A stretch of 64,000 nucleotides of DNA from Bernardetia sp. ABR2-2B (GTDB lineage: Bacteria; Bacteroidota; Bacteroidia; Cytophagales; Bernardetiaceae). The notes below the pieces were generated by a model that did not search any database, had not been told where the DNA came from, and saw only the letters and a program-made list of their open reading frames with translations. Shown here piece by piece: positions 1 to 8,974 of this stretch (positions within the stretch are counted from its first letter, which is position 1; each line of letters starts with the position of its first letter). The stretch is from positions 1,263,001 through 1,327,000 of the forward strand of contig NZ_CP147020.1 of the NCBI RefSeq assembly GCF_037126435.1, written 5' to 3'. The position numbers and the translations under genes are program-made.

Positions 1-19
1 TAACTAATTATGAAGCAAT

Positions 20-1492
20 CTAATTACGTAAAAAGTCAGAAATAGGTTGTACAAAACGGTCGATATTTCCTGCACCAATTGTCAATAAAATTTCTACTTC
101 ATTTTTATTGATTTTATTTTCAATACAACTAAGTAGTTCATTATCAGAGAGTAGCGTTTTATTCTTAGCTTTAGTCTTCTGTAAAATAATATCTGAAGTA
201 ATTCCTTCAATTGGTAATTCTCTTGCTGGATAAATATTGAGCAAAATCAGTTCATCATTTGGACTCTCTAAGCTCAAACTCTGAGCAAACTCTTCTTGAA
301 AATCTCGTGTTCTTGAGAATAAATGAGGCTGAAAAATAGCAGTTATTTTTTTATTCGGGTATAAATGTTTGATAGAAGAAAACAAAGCCGAAATTTCAGT
401 TGGGTGATGGGCATAATCATCAATATAAGTAATTTTCTCACTTCTAAAGACATACTCAAAACGCCTTTTGACACCCTTAAAACTTGCCACAGCATTTTTA
501 ATACTCTCTTCTGAAATCTCTAGTTTTCTAGCAACAGCAATGGCAGCACACATATTTTCTACATTATGAAACCCTGGCATAAAGAGTTGTAGATTATTTA
601 TATGTTCATTTTTTAGTGTATCTAAAAAATCAAAACGACAAGAATCTTTTTGTTTTTCATCTAAACGAATATTTGTAGCATAAATCTGTGTTTTTTTATC
701 ATTGTTTTGAAGTGAACTATAATTTATCAATTCTATATTTTCATTTTTGGTAATAGAATCTTTGACCGAATCGGCTATTTCATTTTGAGCGAATAAGAGT
801 CCATTTTCTTTTATCTGACTTACAAAATCGCCAAACGACTTTTCTAATTCTGTTTTTTCTCCATAAATATCCAAGTGGTCGGCATCGGTAGAAGTAACTA
901 TGGCAATTGTTGGATACAAATGCAAAAAGGAACGGTCAAATTCATCAGCTTCCACAACTGCCCAAACCTCACCTGTATTATTTATATCATTGACTACCAA
1001 GTTTGAATTAAAATTAGCCGAAATTCCACCCAAAAAAGCTGTACAGTTTATTCCACTTTCTTTTAAAAGATGGGCTACCATTGTCGAAGTGGTAGTTTTT
1101 CCATGTGTTCCTGCGACAGCAACTGTTTTTAAAGAGCGTGTTAGAAGTCCCAAAACAGCAGCACGTTTGAGAATGGTATAGCCGTTTCTTTGAAAGAATA
1201 ACAGTTCAGAATGTGAACTAGGAACGGCTGGTGTAATTACAATAAGGGTTTCATCTGGAAATTCTCTTACTTCTTGTGGAATTTGGTCGACATTATCTTC
1301 AAAATGAATTTTGATGCCTTCTTTTTCAAGATTTTGAGTGAGAGGAGTTTGAGTTTTGTCGTAACCTGCTACCATTTTTTGATTGTGAGCAAACCAACGA
1401 GCCAGTGCGCTCATTCCAATTCCACCAATTCCGATGAAATAAACGTATTTTATAGTTTCTAGTTGTATGTTTTCTATGCTAGGAGAAGTCAT
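20..1492 (-). CDS. murC: UDP-N-acetylmuramate--L-alanine ligase
   Basis: Cytoplasmic Mur ligase that uses ATP to add L-alanine to UDP-MurNAc, the first step of the peptidoglycan stem peptide. Seen: the N-terminal nucleotide-fold motif GIGGIGMS (residues 21-28), the Mur-ligase ATP loop GTHGKTTT near residue 130, and DDYAHHPTE near residue 355, which together are diagnostic of MurC. At 490 residues it is close to the family's usual length. I chose the Met at 1492. In-frame Met codons at 1513 and 1558 would put an intergenic-type palindrome (1513-1537) inside the coding region. No other mur genes are in the window. The TPR operon upstream ends 87 bases away on the same strand, so cotranscription is possible. 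Confidence 0.95.
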   Translation of the reverse strand: MTSPSIENIQLETIKYVYFIGIGGIGMSALARWFAHNQKMVAGYDKTQTPLTQNLEKEGIKIHFEDNVDQIPQEVREFPDETLIVITPAVPSSHSELLFFQRNGYTILKRAAVLGLLTRSLKTVAVAGTHGKTTTSTMVAHLLKESGINCTAFLGGISANFNSNLVVNDINNTGEVWAVVEADEFDRSFLHLYPTIAIVTSTDADHLDIYGEKTELEKSFGDFVSQIKENGLLFAQNEIADSVKDSITKNENIELINYSSLQNNDKKTQIYATNIRLDEKQKDSCRFDFLDTLKNEHINNLQLFMPGFHNVENMCAAIAVARKLEISEESIKNAVASFKGVKRRFEYVFRSEKITYIDDYAHHPTEISALFSSIKHLYPNKKITAIFQPHLFSRTRDFQEEFAQSLSLESPNDELILLNIYPARELPIEGITSDIILQKTKAKNKTLLSDNELLSCIENKINKNEVEILLTIGAGNIDRFVQPISDFLRN

Positions 1493-1512
1493 TTTTTCTA
1501 TTAGATTAACCA

Positions 1513-1537
1513 TCAACGAGCTTAAAAGCGTCGTTGA
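1513..1537. repeat. Intergenic palindrome upstream of murC
   Basis: Imperfect inverted repeat with arms TCAACGAGCTT (1513-1523) and AAGCGTCGTTGA (1526-1537), the right arm carrying one or two extra bases. A palindrome with the same CGTTGA and GGCTT/AAGC parts lies at 8926-8953, so this looks like a dispersed element. It could form an RNA hairpin just before the murC start. Confidence 0.6.
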
Positions 1538-1579
1538 GGGTGTTGATATTTTACACAAAAAACGATAAGAAATTTTAGA

Positions 1580-2542
1580 TTAGCAAGTAGAACATTTTTC
1601 TTTACGCTTTTCCTTTTCCTTCTCATCTTCTTTATATCCGTATTCTATAGCAAGTTTCCAGTCTTCACAGGCTGCTTCTTTGTTTCCTAGTTTGTTTTGA
1701 ATTGAACCTCTTTTATAGATAGCTTGATTAAACTTCTTATCTATTTCTAAGGTTTCCTCTATTATTATTAAGGCTTCTTGATAGCGTTCTAATCCTGATA
1801 AAGCATAGACTTTTCCGTAAAGAGAATATGCTTTTTCATAATCTGTTTCTATACATACTTCAAAGTCTTCTAAAGAAAGTTCATGTTTTTTTAAGGCTGC
1901 ACGAACTGCACCCCTATAATAATGAACTTTTGTAGATTTCATAAATGAGTAATGAAAGTAAAGAGCTATTACTCTACTAGCTATTGGTATAAACCATTTT
2001 ATAGCTTTGAAAAGATAAGTAAAAACTGACTTTATCATAAAAAAGGGACTTTCTAATTCTTTTTGTTGTGGTCTTCCTTCAAAAAGATATTTCCATTCTT
2101 TAGTCATTTCTTCTGACTTCTTCTTATCAATATTATCTTTTACTTTTCGATTCCTTTCTTCTAATAACTCTAAAGATTCTGTCAAATAACTTTCTACTTT
2201 CTGTAATTCTAAAGTTGATTTTTCTTGCTCATTTTTGGAAGCTTTGTAAAAAATATGATAAACAGCCTTACTAAAAATATATTTCTTTAAAGCTACTACA
2301 CGATCTTTTTCAAGATGATTTTTGAGTAAATTATACGCTATTTTTGGATTAAAATAAATGCTAATTCTTGCTGCCGTAATTCTGAAATTATAAATCAACC
2401 ATACAATTAAAAGTCCACCCAAAACACTAAAAAAAACAGGAAACTGAATAATGATTGTATAGGCTTTGTACGCAAAAAAACAGAGTACACCCAACCCAAT
2501 TAATCCTCCTATAATCTCTAAAATTTCTTGATGTCGTTTCAT
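1580..2542 (-). CDS. TPR-repeat membrane protein
   Basis: Function unknown. Seen: two closely spaced hydrophobic segments near the N-terminus (about residues 12-50, ending in LLIVWLIYNF), a charged central region rich in Glu and Lys, another hydrophobic stretch around residues 175-200, and two or three C-terminal TPR-like units, the last ending ACEDWKLAIEYG. TPR repeats mediate protein-protein contacts. The protein ends in a Lys/Glu-rich tail with CSTC. It starts 12 bases after the stop of the preceding TPR membrane gene, has the same architecture, and is probably its diverged paralogue in one operon. Confidence 0.7.
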   Translation of the reverse strand: MKRHQEILEIIGGLIGLGVLCFFAYKAYTIIIQFPVFFSVLGGLLIVWLIYNFRITAARISIYFNPKIAYNLLKNHLEKDRVVALKKYIFSKAVYHIFYKASKNEQEKSTLELQKVESYLTESLELLEERNRKVKDNIDKKKSEEMTKEWKYLFEGRPQQKELESPFFMIKSVFTYLFKAIKWFIPIASRVIALYFHYSFMKSTKVHYYRGAVRAALKKHELSLEDFEVCIETDYEKAYSLYGKVYALSGLERYQEALIIIEETLEIDKKFNQAIYKRGSIQNKLGNKEAACEDWKLAIEYGYKEDEKEKEKRKEKCSTC

Positions 2543-2554
2543 AGATTTTTTAGT

Positions 2555-3535
2555 TTATGATTCCTTACAATTCTCATCATACATTTTCTGACTAAACTCT
2601 ACATCTCCCAGTTCTATTCCACGTTGCCAATCTTTACAAGCCAAATCTGTTTCTCCTAATTTGTGATAGGCACAACCACGAACGTATAATAATCGCCATA
2701 GAATAGTTTGATTGGTGCTTTTTTCTACAATGTCTATAATTTCATGGCTTATTTCTAGTGCTTTTTCATAGTAGGCATATTCGTTATATTCTAGCATTAA
2801 TTTAGCTTCGATGCAGCGAAAATCAATTGAGTTTTTGGAAAAATTTTCATTTATTTCATTTTTTGTCTCAGTATTCAAACTTTCTTTAAAACATTTTTTA
2901 TTTTCATCAAAATCGTGTAGAAAATCATAGTTTGAGGAAATTATTTTTCTTGTTTTGATAAAATAAATAATAGGGTCTTTTCCAAGTGTAATTCCGTCAA
3001 AGCCAATAGTAAAAAAAGTGTAAGCTTTTGATAAATAAAGCTTAAATGATTTCAAGAAAGCTATAAAGTCATTATTGTTTTTGTAAAAGTTTTCTATGTC
3101 TTCTTCTATACCAAATTGTTCGGCTGCTGATTTAGATTCCCCAGAGTTTGGTTCTATTTTCAAAATAGCAATTTTGTAAAAGTAGGCTTCCATCGCTCTA
3201 TCAAAATATTTTTCTGTTTTTTTATAACCTTCTTTATCAAAATAATATCTACCCAAGTAATAATACTTTGTGATGTCAAAACTGCTTCTAGCTTTTCTTT
3301 CTTTGAAAAAACGAGGAATTAATTCTAGGTTGTATAACACAGCATATTTTCCCAAAAAGAATCGCCAAGATATACTTATGAATATAGCAAACGCAAATAT
3401 TCCAAAAATAACTTCTACTTTAACATACCACTTATCTGAATAAAATAATGCCCAAATAATACTAGCTATATTCAGAATAATAAATAAGGTAAAAAATGCT
3501 ATTTCTTTAAACTTTAGTTTTTGTTCTTTCTTCAT
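2555..3535 (-). CDS. TPR-repeat membrane protein
   Basis: Function unknown. Seen: two N-terminal membrane helices (roughly residues 10-33 and 37-60), then a helical soluble region whose C-terminus carries TPR-like units (YVRGCAYHKLGETDLACKDW and the following helix). The closing ACKDWQRGIELG matches the ending of the neighbour at 1580-2542, supporting paralogy. The soluble part may face the cytoplasm or periplasm; I cannot tell which. It lies between the FecR-like gene (38 bases upstream) and its paralogue (12 bases downstream), forming a likely three-gene operon. Confidence 0.7.
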   Translation of the reverse strand: MKKEQKLKFKEIAFFTLFIILNIASIIWALFYSDKWYVKVEVIFGIFAFAIFISISWRFFLGKYAVLYNLELIPRFFKERKARSSFDITKYYYLGRYYFDKEGYKKTEKYFDRAMEAYFYKIAILKIEPNSGESKSAAEQFGIEEDIENFYKNNNDFIAFLKSFKLYLSKAYTFFTIGFDGITLGKDPIIYFIKTRKIISSNYDFLHDFDENKKCFKESLNTETKNEINENFSKNSIDFRCIEAKLMLEYNEYAYYEKALEISHEIIDIVEKSTNQTILWRLLYVRGCAYHKLGETDLACKDWQRGIELGDVEFSQKMYDENCKES

Positions 3536-3573
3536 TTTAAAATTAATTAAATAAAAAACTCATTTCCCAATAT

Positions 3574-4476
3574 CTAATCCCTAATCTCCTTCACTTCCCA
3601 CTTTCTCACTTTTGGATAATAACGCAATAATTGATTTTCTTTCAATCTTGCCAACGTATCAGAAATGGTATAAACAGTAACTTCGCCTTTCTTGACAAAA
3701 ACAAACAAGCTATCTTGACTAGATACGTTAAAAATGGCTTCTTTGGTTTGGACTCTGAAACTTCCTGCATCAAGAATAAAAGAAATCAAATTTGGTTTTA
3801 CGTCTAACTCTGCCAAACCAACAAGCTGAACGGCTCTTTCATCACTTCTAAATTCAGTCGGGAAAACAAAACGAGAATCTGTCGTATAACGTACTTTTGA
3901 GCTATCTGAAAGAATTTTTGTTTTCCAATCTTTAGGCAAACTATCTACATAATCGTTTAGATATTGCAGACCAACTCCCAAAGCAACAGCAAAAACCATC
4001 ACAACAGCAAAAGCAAACCAACCGTTTTTTGATTTTCGTTTCTTTAATCGTTTTTCAAATTCAGATTCTTCAAACTCTTCGTATTCTTTTCGTTCTGATA
4101 AAGCTGTGGCTGATGGAATGGCTCTATTTTGTGTTGAGTTTTGCGTTACTTTTTTCTTTTCCTTTTTAGATTTTTCTGTTTTATCATTTTCTACGTTCTC
4201 AAAACCTAGTTTTTGATTGATTTGAGTTACAATTTCTTCAAAAGACAGACTTGTATTTTTTGTGTTTTTATCAAAATCAAGATTCGGAATTTCTAAGGCT
4301 GTTCGTTGCCAAACTTCTTCCCACGCTAATATTTTTTGAGGAGGTAATTTTGCATTATTTACGTCTTCTTCGTCCTCACTTTCTTCAATGACACGCATCA
4401 AAATAGTTCGCTCGTAAGGCGATAATATTCCTTGAAGATGTTTTAATAATAACTGTTCGCTTTCTGTAACTTTCAT
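3574..4476 (-). CDS. FecR-like single-pass membrane protein
   Basis: Seen: an acidic N-terminal cytoplasmic part containing LAWEEVWQRT (near residue 50), a Lys-rich linker, one membrane helix (about residues 152-172) and a C-terminal beta-rich domain of about 110 residues with FecR-like features (VRYTTDSRFVFPTEF, then EAIFNVSSQDSLFVFVKKGEVTVYT). In the FecR family such proteins are anti-sigma factors: the periplasmic domain senses a receptor and the cytoplasmic part holds an ECF sigma factor. No sigma gene lies next to this one, so that role is only inferred. It heads an operon with two TPR membrane proteins. It could instead be a structural cell-envelope protein. Confidence 0.55.
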   Translation of the reverse strand: MKVTESEQLLLKHLQGILSPYERTILMRVIEESEDEEDVNNAKLPPQKILAWEEVWQRTALEIPNLDFDKNTKNTSLSFEEIVTQINQKLGFENVENDKTEKSKKEKKKVTQNSTQNRAIPSATALSERKEYEEFEESEFEKRLKKRKSKNGWFAFAVVMVFAVALGVGLQYLNDYVDSLPKDWKTKILSDSSKVRYTTDSRFVFPTEFRSDERAVQLVGLAELDVKPNLISFILDAGSFRVQTKEAIFNVSSQDSLFVFVKKGEVTVYTISDTLARLKENQLLRYYPKVRKWEVKEIRD

Positions 4477-4555
4477 AAGGCAAGAATCAATTACGAATTA
4501 CGATGATAACTAATTGATTGTAAATAATTTTTAGAATTTAAAGATAGAACATAAT

Positions 4556-4572
4556 ACAGACTGGAAGTCTGT
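4556..4572. repeat. Short palindrome with 3-base centre
   Basis: Perfect arms ACAGACT and AGTCTGT around GGA. It sits between divergent genes. The design of 6-9 base arms around a 3-base centre recurs at 26471, 26517, 62174 and 62314. Confidence 0.6.
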
Positions 4573-4677
4573 TATACAGTTACGAAGGTAAAAAACTTAT
4601 TCTGATTATTTAAAAATAGCATTTTTTTTGTGTAAATTATAAATTATCTTTTTAGAGAATAATAAAAACGCTTACTT

Positions 4678-5256
4678 ATGAACCGTCGCAAATTTTTAAA
4701 AATAGGAGCAATTACATCAGGAGCTGTTTTGGTGGGAGGCGTAGGAGGACATTTTGCTCTTGACCATAGATTATCTACCAAAAACGAAGTATTGCGTAAC
4801 CTTTCTTTTTCATCATTGAAAGAGGCACAAGAAGAGTTGGATAGATTGGAAAAAATAGTTTTATTAGACCCTAATAAAATTCAGCTTTTAGGAGATTGGT
4901 CGTTGCATCAAAACTTGATTCATTGCGCCCAAAGTATAGAGTATTCTTTGATAGGTTATCCAAAACATCGTCCAAAAATCATTCAGAATACAATAGGAAA
5001 AATTGTTTTTGAAAAATTTGGTACACAAGGCTATATGAGCCACGATAGAAACGACCCTATTCCAGATGCTACACCAATAGAAAAAGAAGGCGATTTGCAA
5101 ATTGCTTTTAATAGAGTACGAAAATCTATTTCAGATTTTGAGAATTATGGAAAAGCATATGAACCTCATTTTATGTATGGAAAGCTTTCTAAGTCAGAGT
5201 ACGAAAAAGCGCATTATTTACACCTTGCTGACCATCTTTCGGCAATGAAAGGATAG
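4678..5256 (+). CDS. Tat-exported DUF1569 protein
   Basis: Seen: an N-terminal twin-arginine motif, NRRKFLKIG, followed by a hydrophobic Gly/Ala/Val-rich segment, so export in folded form by the Tat system is likely. The mature part matches my recollection of the DUF1569 family, which is related to the DinB four-helix bundle: LLGDWSLHQNLIHCAQSIEYS followed by the helix around RVRKSISDFENYG and a C-terminal H-x3-D-H (HLADHL). DinB-like folds often bind a metal through His residues; several His are present, but no reaction can be assigned. The gene stands alone, divergent from the FecR-like gene. Confidence 0.7.
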   Translation: MNRRKFLKIGAITSGAVLVGGVGGHFALDHRLSTKNEVLRNLSFSSLKEAQEELDRLEKIVLLDPNKIQLLGDWSLHQNLIHCAQSIEYSLIGYPKHRPKIIQNTIGKIVFEKFGTQGYMSHDRNDPIPDATPIEKEGDLQIAFNRVRKSISDFENYGKAYEPHFMYGKLSKSEYEKAHYLHLADHLSAMKG

Positions 5257-5376
5257 TAAAAAAATGAAATCTTACTTTTCTAAACAGTAATTTTAGATAT
5301 TTTGATGCTCTACTACTGACTATACATTCAGATAAAACCAAAAACTAAAAACCTCTGTTTCACTTCTGATGTTAAT

Positions 5377-5411
5377 TTGTCTGAAAACTCCACCGATTTT
5401 TGTTACTTTCG
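5377..5411 (+). promoter_or_regulatory. Candidate promoter of the DUF4837 lipoprotein gene
   Basis: TTG at 5377-5379 and TACTTTCG at 5404-5411 resemble the Bacteroidota -33/-7 elements, with one mismatch in the -7 box and a slightly long 24-base spacer. Transcription would begin about 80 bases before the start codon at 5499. Confidence 0.45.
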
Positions 5412-5498
5412 TGGTGTGTTAGCATTCTCTATTTGAACTTTAAGGCTTCTCAGAGTTCAGAAATTAATCTAGACTTACAAAACAATTCAATATATTCA

Positions 5499-6614
5499 AT
5501 GAAATTTCAGACAATAACCAAATTTGCCTTTTTAACCTTTTTTCTACTTACAGGTCTTTTTTTATTCTCTTGTTCAAGTGATAATAAAGACGAAAAAGTA
5601 TTTTCATACAGAGATTTCTTGCCTCCTGCAAAGGGTGGACGTAGCGAAATTTTACTTCAAATGGACTCTAGCAAATGGGAAGGAGATTTAGGGGCTGCCG
5701 TTCGTGAGCTTTATATGGCACCAATGCCTGGTTTTCCACAACCTGCCGAGCCTATTTTCAAACTCTATTATGCTCCACCAAAGAAAGTAAATGATTTGTT
5801 GGAAGAATATCATTCTATGTTTATAGTTCTTTCATTGGAAAGCAAGTCTTATGATAGTGATATTTTACGCAAAAAATTTGCAAAAGAAAGTTTGGACAGA
5901 ATTGCAGCCGATACAACTCCTTATCTGATTGTAAAAAAAGATGTAAATGCTAAAAATCAGCAAGTTATTTATCTTATCGGAAAAAATGACGAACAGCTTA
6001 TCAAACATTTGAAAGCAAACGAAGAAAAATTACGTGAAATTTTCTACAAAACAGAGCGTCAGCGTTCACACTTGGTTGCCTTTAGAGGTGGAAAGCAGAC
6101 AGGAAGAATGGAACGCTACAAAAAAGAACACGGTTTTTCAATAGGGATTCCTGAAGGCTATCAAGAAGCGAGAGATATAAATGAGAAAGATTCTGGCTTT
6201 GTGTTTTTACGTATGATAGACAATGCCAACGGACGAGATAGGAATGTTTTTGTCGCTTACAAACCTTATACTTCACAAGGGCAATTAGATGCTGATAGTG
6301 TATTGGCGTGGCGAAGAGAGTTAGGCGAAAAGTATATGAAAGACCCCGATAGAGGTTCTTTTGTTACTGACCAAACCGATGTTGTACCTTATTTTTCAAA
6401 AGAGATTAACTTTAAAGGTCATTATGCTATCGAAATTCGTGCGCTTTGGAAACTAACTTCAAATACTTCTGGAGGTCCTTTTTTGGGTTATTTGATTGTT
6501 GATGAAGAGAAAAATAGACTTTATTATATTGAAGGATTTATTTTTGCTCCTACTTCCAAAAAGCGTGATTATATTCGTGAAGTAGAAAGTATTTTATGGA
6601 CTTTTAAACCTTAA
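5499..6614 (+). CDS. DUF4837 family lipoprotein
   Basis: Predicted lipoprotein of 371 residues: a short basic N-terminus, a hydrophobic stretch, then the lipobox LFSC with CSSD after it. The body (DSSKWEGDLGAAVRELY, LPQPAEPIFKLYY-type region, later VFVAYKPY and GYLIVDEEKNRLYYIEGF) fits DUF4837, a family I know only from Bacteroidota and whose function is undefined. Acidic or Ser residues right after the lipid Cys are compatible with surface display in this phylum, but that is inference. The Met at 5499 is chosen because an upstream in-frame start would bury the lipobox and overlap the promoter. A strong hairpin terminator follows. Confidence 0.8.
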   Translation: MKFQTITKFAFLTFFLLTGLFLFSCSSDNKDEKVFSYRDFLPPAKGGRSEILLQMDSSKWEGDLGAAVRELYMAPMPGFPQPAEPIFKLYYAPPKKVNDLLEEYHSMFIVLSLESKSYDSDILRKKFAKESLDRIAADTTPYLIVKKDVNAKNQQVIYLIGKNDEQLIKHLKANEEKLREIFYKTERQRSHLVAFRGGKQTGRMERYKKEHGFSIGIPEGYQEARDINEKDSGFVFLRMIDNANGRDRNVFVAYKPYTSQGQLDADSVLAWRRELGEKYMKDPDRGSFVTDQTDVVPYFSKEINFKGHYAIEIRALWKLTSNTSGGPFLGYLIVDEEKNRLYYIEGFIFAPTSKKRDYIREVESILWTFKP

Positions 6615-6650
6615 TTTAGTGCTTAGTTTTTAGTGATTAATTATTAATGG

Positions 6651-6692
6651 AAATACCAATTACAATGATTAAAATTGTAGTTGGTATTTTTT
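6651..6692 (+). terminator. Intrinsic terminator after the DUF4837 gene
   Basis: Sixteen-base arms (6651-6666 and 6674-6689, one G-U pair) around a 7-base loop, followed by T residues. Because it ends just before 6717, it also argues that the next gene starts at 6717 and not further upstream. Confidence 0.85.
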
Positions 6693-6716
6693 AGTAAAAT
6701 AATATTTTATACAAAA

Positions 6717-7469
6717 ATGCCCCATTCCCAAAAACACAGAGGAGCAAATCCAAAAGATTACGCAGCCTTTGCTGAAAAAAATATTAGTAATCTAAAACTA
6801 GCTACTTCTGATTTGTCTTGGCTTTTATCAAATGGATATTCACAAAAAGCATCTTTAAAACTGGTAGGCGATAAGTTTTCTCTTACAGACCGTCAAAGAA
6901 AAGCCATAAATGCAGCAAGTGCAGAAAAAGAAAGTTTAGAGTTAAGAAAGAGAAGCGAGATAGAAATTAATTTAGATGTTAATTCTGACTTCAAAAATCT
7001 AAATTCTACATTGGTTATTGACGGTTATAATTTGCTTATCACAACTGAATGTGCTTTATCGAATGCGCCTCTTTTTATTGGTTTGGATGGTTGTATGCGT
7101 GATATTGCCAGTATTCATTCGACCTATCGAAAAGTAGAAGAAACGATTCCTGCACTAGAACTTATTGGAAAAGTAATTGAAGAACTTGAAATAAAAGAAA
7201 CAATTTGGGTCTTGGATTCGCCCATCTCAAATAGTGGAAGGCTTAAAAAAATTATGGAAGACTTGGCAGAAGAAAAAAAATGGAATTGGAAAGTTCTCTT
7301 AGAAAAACATGCTGATAAAGCGATTGTAGAATTGAGTCAGAATGAAAACCATATTGTTGCTTCTTGTGATGCTTGGATTACAATAAATGCTTCAAGCTGG
7401 ATAAATCTGTGTAGCTTTATTGTAAAAAATTATGTTCCTTCGGCTTGGGTATTGGATTTTAGGAAATAG
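6717..7469 (+). CDS. DUF434 domain protein
   Basis: 250 residues, no signal peptide, predicted cytoplasmic. Seen: an N-terminal helical part typical of DUF434 (HRGANPKDYAAFAEKN, then DLSWLLSNGYSQKASLKLVGD and LTDRQRKAINAAS), followed by a C-terminal domain starting TLVIDGYNLLITTE and later IWVLDSPISNSGRL and VASCDAWI. The DGYN and D-x-P-x-S-N-S-G segments look like a PIN/NYN or DUF5616-type acidic site, so a nuclease-like fold is possible. No biochemical role is established that I know of. The gene stands between a terminator and a new promoter, so it is probably monocistronic. Confidence 0.75.
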   Translation: MPHSQKHRGANPKDYAAFAEKNISNLKLATSDLSWLLSNGYSQKASLKLVGDKFSLTDRQRKAINAASAEKESLELRKRSEIEINLDVNSDFKNLNSTLVIDGYNLLITTECALSNAPLFIGLDGCMRDIASIHSTYRKVEETIPALELIGKVIEELEIKETIWVLDSPISNSGRLKKIMEDLAEEKKWNWKVLLEKHADKAIVELSQNENHIVASCDAWITINASSWINLCSFIVKNYVPSAWVLDFRK

Positions 7470-7516
7470 AATTATAATTAAAAAGGAAAAAATAACAATT
7501 CTAACTCACTTTTGCG

Positions 7517-7524
7517 TAAATTTG
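7517..7524 (+). promoter_or_regulatory. Candidate -7 promoter element
   Basis: TAAATTTG fits the Bacteroidota -7 consensus TAnnTTTG and lies 45 bases before the start codon at 7569. No well-spaced TTG was found upstream. Confidence 0.4.
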
Positions 7525-7568
7525 TAATCTATAAAATTTATACGTCATTTTTTGTCTTATCATTTGCC

Positions 7569-8870
7569 ATGAACATCATTTTTTTTGATTCTTCTTCTCT
7601 AAGAACTCATTTATTGCCTTTCACTTTCACTCGTCCTGTGGCTGACCTGCGTGTCGGAATTCTGACAATTAAAGAGAAATTCGAAACATATTTTAATCAA
7701 TATGTAAAAAATTCGACAGAAAATACAAATCATTCAGAAATTGCAAGTCATACTTTTTCATTTCTGACACAAGATTATTTACAAGAAAAATTTCCTATTC
7801 ATTTCGAAGAAAAAGAAACTGTAAATCTATATATCAATGGTGCAGTTTTGCCAAATTTAGAGTTTTTCGAAAAACTAGAGATGCTTCCATTAGAAACGGC
7901 TATTTTTTCAGATACAAAAGATGGAAGTGAGCTGATTGCCTTCAAAACCTTTACACAATTCAAGAGTGTAGAAAAGTTTTATGATTTTGCTTTGAAAGTG
8001 GCTAAACAAAAGACAGAAAAAATAAGTATTCGGTTTTTGGAAAGAACATGGGATATTTTCCGAGCAAACAAACAAGAAATTGAAAAAGATTTTGATTTGA
8101 TTACAACAGGACGTAAAAGTGAAGCAATTACAGACAAATACACCGTTTTATATAATGAAGAACGTATTTTTGTAGAAGAAGGAGTAACTATAAGAGCTGC
8201 TATTTTGAACGCAGAAAAAGGCTCAATTTATATTGGGAAAAATGCAAGTATCGAAGAAGGAGCAACCATTCGTGGTTCGTTTGCGCTTGGAGAAGGTTCG
8301 GTAATCAATACGGGTTCAAATATGCGAGGCGATACAACTATCGGAAAATTCTGTAAAGTAGGTGGAGAAGTAAGCAACTGTGTGTTTTTTGGGTACTCAA
8401 ATAAAGGACACGATGGGTTCTTAGGAAATGCAGTTATTGGCGAATGGTGTAATTTAGGTGCAGCTACTAACTGCTCAAACCTCAAAAATAATTATGGAAC
8501 AGTTCGTATTTGGAACTATGCAGAAGAAAATTATGAAAAAACAGAACTTCAGTTTTGTGGACTTTTAATGGGTGACCATAGTAAATCTGGAATTTGTACC
8601 ATGTTCAATACAGCAACCGTTGTAGGAACTGGTGCAAATGTTTTTGGAGAAGGCTTTCCACCAAAATTTATTCCTTCTTTTGCATGGGGAAACGGCAACC
8701 ACCAAACCAAATTTGTAACGACACATATTGATGCACTTTTCAAGACAGCAGAGCGAATGATGGTGCGTAGAGACGTAGAGTTTACAGAAGTAGAAAGAAA
8801 ATTGCTAACCAAGGTATTTGAAGAAACTGATAATTATAGATTTTGGGAGTCTAATCCGATGTTTAGTTGA
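7569..8870 (+). CDS. GlmU-like sugar-1-phosphate nucleotidyl/acetyltransferase
   Basis: 433 residues. The N-terminus (NIIFFDSSSLRTHLLPFTFTRPV, then ADLRVGILTIKEK) is characteristic of the alternative bacterial GlmU-like family (TIGR03991 as I recall), proposed to make UDP-GlcNAc from glucosamine-1-phosphate in bacteria lacking classical GlmU. The C-terminal half is a left-handed beta-helix built of hexapeptides (IYIGKNASIEEGATIRG, GSVINTGSNMRGDTTIGKFCKVGGEV), as in acyltransferases. UDP-GlcNAc feeds peptidoglycan, so this complements murC in the same window. The exact substrate is inferred from the family. An upstream in-frame Met at 7512 is less likely because it precedes the candidate promoter element. 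Confidence 0.8.
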   Translation: MNIIFFDSSSLRTHLLPFTFTRPVADLRVGILTIKEKFETYFNQYVKNSTENTNHSEIASHTFSFLTQDYLQEKFPIHFEEKETVNLYINGAVLPNLEFFEKLEMLPLETAIFSDTKDGSELIAFKTFTQFKSVEKFYDFALKVAKQKTEKISIRFLERTWDIFRANKQEIEKDFDLITTGRKSEAITDKYTVLYNEERIFVEEGVTIRAAILNAEKGSIYIGKNASIEEGATIRGSFALGEGSVINTGSNMRGDTTIGKFCKVGGEVSNCVFFGYSNKGHDGFLGNAVIGEWCNLGAATNCSNLKNNYGTVRIWNYAEENYEKTELQFCGLLMGDHSKSGICTMFNTATVVGTGANVFGEGFPPKFIPSFAWGNGNHQTKFVTTHIDALFKTAERMMVRRDVEFTEVERKLLTKVFEETDNYRFWESNPMFS

Positions 8871-8925
8871 TATTGGGAAATGGATATTTAGGAAATAGGG
8901 AATTACAAATACAAATTAAATACCT

Positions 8926-8953
8926 CGTTGACGGCTTCATTTGAGCCTCAACG
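8926..8953. repeat. Intergenic palindrome before the DEAD helicase
   Basis: Arms CGTTGACGGCTT (8926-8937) and GAGCCTCAACG (8943-8953), imperfect. It shares its sequence theme with the element at 1513-1537 upstream of murC. Confidence 0.6.
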
Positions 8954-8974
8954 ACGGTTAAAAAAAGACTAAAA

